DNA of 64,000 nt from Martelella limonii (GTDB taxonomy: Bacteria > Pseudomonadota > Alphaproteobacteria > Rhizobiales > Rhizobiaceae), in assembly GCF_013344475.1 (NCBI RefSeq), contig NZ_JABUOU010000001.1, forward strand, positions 62,001 to 126,000. Reading direction: 5' to 3'. Every line of letters begins with the position of its first letter. The stretch's first letter is position 1. The position numbers and the translations under genes are program-made. Positions 62,094 through 64,000 of the stretch are shown one piece after another. The notes under the pieces are model-generated. The model saw only the letters and a program-made list of their open reading frames with translations, did not search any database and was not told the origin of the DNA.

Positions 62094-62261
62094 ATGTTTG
62101 AATATCTGCCTCTCATCGCATTTCAGATCGCATTCGCGGCAGCAGGCCTTGCTATTCTTTACCGGATCGTCGGTGGCAAGCTCTCCGCAGCAGAAGCAAC
62201 AGCGCGCAAACCCACCCATGGCGAAATCTTTCGTCGGGCTGCGAACACATCGCACGCCTGA
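62094..62261 (+). CDS. Small membrane peptide of 55 residues, unknown function
   Basis: ATG 62094 to TGA 62261, 55 codons. The N-terminal half is a single hydrophobic segment (LPLIAFQIAFAAAGLAILYRIV, with a break), followed by a basic, polar C terminus (KPTHGEIFRRAA). GGAG lies 9 bases before the start. No family is recognised. It lies alone between carB (minus) and a minus-strand gene that ends 28 bases beyond its stop. Coding status rests on the signal, the ribosome site and third-position bias, so it is only fairly likely. Confidence 0.55.
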   Translation: MFEYLPLIAFQIAFAAAGLAILYRIVGGKLSAAEATARKPTHGEIFRRAANTSHA

Positions 62262-62288
62262 GTACAGGCAAGCATAAGGGTGACGCTT

Positions 62289-63125
62289 TCAGGCGTCGCC
62301 TTCTCCTGCTTGATGTGTTGTCAGCCGTTCCGCCTCGCTTCCGTCCAGTCTTGGATAGTCGAACGTGCCGTTCAGCAAGACTTCCTCCGCCGCCTGCTTC
62401 AGCCCGGCAAGTGCTGCGCGCGCAAATGAGCCCCCCACGCTGATGCGCTTGACCCCGATCTTTTCAAGCTCGGCGACCGTGTAGTTCCTGCCTTTCAGCC
62501 CCATCACCACATTCACCGGCCTTGAAACTGCGCTGCAAACCTTTTCGATCGCGTCGAGATCTGGAAGACCCGGCGCGTAAAGCACGTCTGCGCCCGCGTC
62601 TTCGAACGCCTGAAGCCGCCGGATTGTGTCGTCGAGGTCAGGCCGTCCCCACAGAAAGTTCTCCGCGCGCGCCGTCAACAAAAAGGGCAGGCCGGCTCTG
62701 GCTTCTGCTGCGGCGCGCACGCGGGCAACGGCAAGCTCGAACGGGTAGATCGGCGCGTCTTCCCGCCCGCTTGCATCCTCGATCGAACCCCCGACCAGGC
62801 CCGCTTCGCAGGCGCGCCGGATCGTCAAGGCGCAGTCTTCCGGCGAATCGCCGAAGCCGTTCTCAAGATCGGCGGAGACAGGAAGATGCGTTGCCGCGAC
62901 GATTGCTGCCGCATTCGTCAGGATGGTCTCGCGGCTGAGCGCTGCGTGCGAATCGCGCTCTCCAAGGGAAAAGGCGAGCCCAGCACTGGTCGTCGCGAGC
63001 GCCTTGAAGCCGAGGCTTGTGAGAAACCTCGCTGTCCCGGCATCCCAAGGATTTGGCATAACGAAAGCGCGCTTCCCGTCGTGAAGGCTTCTGAACGCTT
63101 CGTATTTCTCCTGCTGACTGGCCAT
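62289..63125 (-). CDS. Isocitrate lyase/PEP mutase family protein
   Basis: A 278-residue TIM-barrel enzyme of the ICL/PEPM superfamily, cytosolic. It shows FVMPNPWDAGTARFL, the metal-binding DLENGFGDSPEDC and GSIEDASGRED motifs. The KKCGH motif of true isocitrate lyases is absent, so it is more like the 2-methylisocitrate lyase/oxaloacetate decarboxylase branch; the substrate is unknown. ATG 63125 follows GGGGAA; a longer frame to 63197 has no homology. Confidence 0.9.
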   Translation of the reverse strand: MASQQEKYEAFRSLHDGKRAFVMPNPWDAGTARFLTSLGFKALATTSAGLAFSLGERDSHAALSRETILTNAAAIVAATHLPVSADLENGFGDSPEDCALTIRRACEAGLVGGSIEDASGREDAPIYPFELAVARVRAAAEARAGLPFLLTARAENFLWGRPDLDDTIRRLQAFEDAGADVLYAPGLPDLDAIEKVCSAVSRPVNVVMGLKGRNYTVAELEKIGVKRISVGGSFARAALAGLKQAAEEVLLNGTFDYPRLDGSEAERLTTHQAGEGDA

Positions 63126-63259
63126 GATTTCCCCGTTGTTCCGAAACATATCATGAACATTGCCCTTCCGAGCGCGCCTTTGCAAGAGAAGAAGCACGCG
63201 CGGCAGCGGATCAGAACAATCGTTCGCCTGATGCGTTGGTCTTCAAAGCGGAGACATGA

Positions 63260-64000
63260 ATGTATTTCGAAAACCTCTCTCTGATATGGCTGACATTGAT
63301 CTTTCTCGCGGCCGGGGCCGTCATTCTCGGTTGCGGTGTGAGGATCACGGATGTGGCGGATCGTATCGCTGACCGGACGGGACTCGGGGAGGCGCTGATC
63401 GGCGGCCTGCTCCTCGGAGCCGCCACCTCACTTTCCGGCACCGTGGTCTCGGTGACGTCGGCCCTTGACGGACGGGCGTCGCTCAGCTTTTCAAACGCCG
63501 TGGGCGGCATAGCCGTCCAGACCGCATTTCTGGCGCTGGCAGATATGATCTATCGCCGGGTGAACCTGGAACACGCGGCGGCTGATCTTTCCAATCTCTT
63601 TCAGGGCGCGCTGCTGGTGCTTCTGCTCGGCATGCCGCTTCTGGCCTATGCCGCACCCGAGATCACGCTGTTTGCCGTAAGCCCCGTCTCGCTTGCGATC
63701 TTCGGGGTTTATATTGCCGGTGCAGTGGCGTCCAAGCGCGTGCGCGACGAACCCATGTGGCACCCTGTCGGCACGCATGAAACGCGAACCGATCAGCCGG
63801 AAGAGGAGGCGACAGATGCGGGAAGCAACGTCGGGATCTTTGCCTTTTTCGCGCTGCTGATGGTGGTCATGGGGCTTTGCGGCTATGTGATTTCGCAGAT
63901 TGCCGGTGTGATCACCGATCGCTACAGCCTGTCGGCCTCGCTGGTGGGCGCGCTTTTGACCGCCGTCGTCACATCGCTTCCGGAACTGGTGACGACGCTT
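63260..64000 (+). CDS. Sodium/calcium exchanger (CaCA) family membrane protein, cut by window end
   Basis: 247 residues to the window edge, still open, so the C terminus is missing. It starts MYFENLSLIW; an overlapping ATG at 63256 is in a different, wrong frame. Hydrophobic segments alternate with short loops. The first alpha-repeat reads GGLLLGAATSLSGTVV (near 48-63), the second ALLTAVVTSLPEL (near 231-243). A charged linker with EEEA (about 180) joins the halves. CaCA proteins exchange Ca2+ or other cations for Na+ or H+. The ion is not predictable. Confidence 0.85.
   Translation, partial: MYFENLSLIWLTLIFLAAGAVILGCGVRITDVADRIADRTGLGEALIGGLLLGAATSLSGTVVSVTSALDGRASLSFSNAVGGIAVQTAFLALADMIYRRVNLEHAAADLSNLFQGALLVLLLGMPLLAYAAPEITLFAVSPVSLAIFGVYIAGAVASKRVRDEPMWHPVGTHETRTDQPEEEATDAGSNVGIFAFFALLMVVMGLCGYVISQIAGVITDRYSLSASLVGALLTAVVTSLPELVTTL

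Overview
The window is a GC-rich chromosomal segment of an alphaproteobacterium, most probably of the order Hyphomicrobiales (Rhizobiales), family Rhizobiaceae or a near relative such as Martelella or Hoeflea. I infer this from the order rne (divergent) - amiC - mrcA - prfB, the order EAL gene - rnpB - mraZ-rsmH-ftsL-ftsI-murE-murF-mraY-murD-ftsW-murG-murC-ddl-ftsQ-ftsA-ftsZ-lpxC-bamD-recN-ligA, the long FtsZ with a Pro/Gln-rich linker, and the PPi-dependent phosphofructokinase. The genus cannot be fixed from sequence alone. Nearly all of it looks like core chromosome. I saw no insertion sequence, prophage, CRISPR array, rRNA or tRNA.

Layout. 1-5.2 kb: an alanine-exporter-like gene, serA, a lipoprotein, an EAL phosphodiesterase, and a two-gene unit (DHFR/RibD-like reductase and TetR regulator) behind a perfect 21-bp palindrome. 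5.8-14.5 kb: rne on the minus strand, then amiC, mrcA and prfB, the last with the programmed +1 frameshift. 14.6-23.5 kb, minus strand: an MltB-type lytic transglycosylase, a membrane protein paired with pfp, a 1098-residue autotransporter and an ftsH-type protease. A short GGDEF-domain tail lies between pfp and the autotransporter. 23.7-27.8 kb: a TerB/DnaJ co-chaperone, a periplasmic DUF1176-like protein, an FAD oxidoreductase and a membrane EAL protein. 27.8-28.2 kb: RNase P RNA.

28.4-47.9 kb is the division and cell-wall (dcw) cluster. Upstream of mraZ are four CCCA/TGGG boxes at an exact 10-bp period, the expected MraZ operator. The genes are packed, often with stop/start overlaps, and run through lpxC. 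murB, usually between murC and ddl in rhizobia, is absent; its place is a 451-bp non-coding gap holding an inverted pair of 31-bp palindromic repeats. The same repeat pair occurs between prmA and carB. 48.1-58 kb: bamD, recN, cardiolipin synthase, an EEP-family hydrolase, ligA, creA, a GFA-domain protein, a SCO1-like copper protein and prmA. 58.4-64 kb: carB (minus), an unlisted 55-residue membrane peptide, an isocitrate lyase/PEP mutase-family enzyme (minus), and a CaCA-type exchanger cut by the window end.

Functionally the window is dominated by envelope construction: Mur precursor enzymes, MraY/MurG lipid steps, PBP1a and FtsI, the amidase and transglycosylase that open the wall, the Fts proteins, LpxC and BamD for the outer membrane, and cardiolipin synthase. 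Two EAL proteins and a dead GGDEF fragment add a cyclic-di-GMP theme. I did not find a clearly new multi-gene system. The most useful leads are the missing murB with its repeats, the GGDEF remnant beside the autotransporter, the TetR palindrome unit and the small peptide at 62.1 kb.
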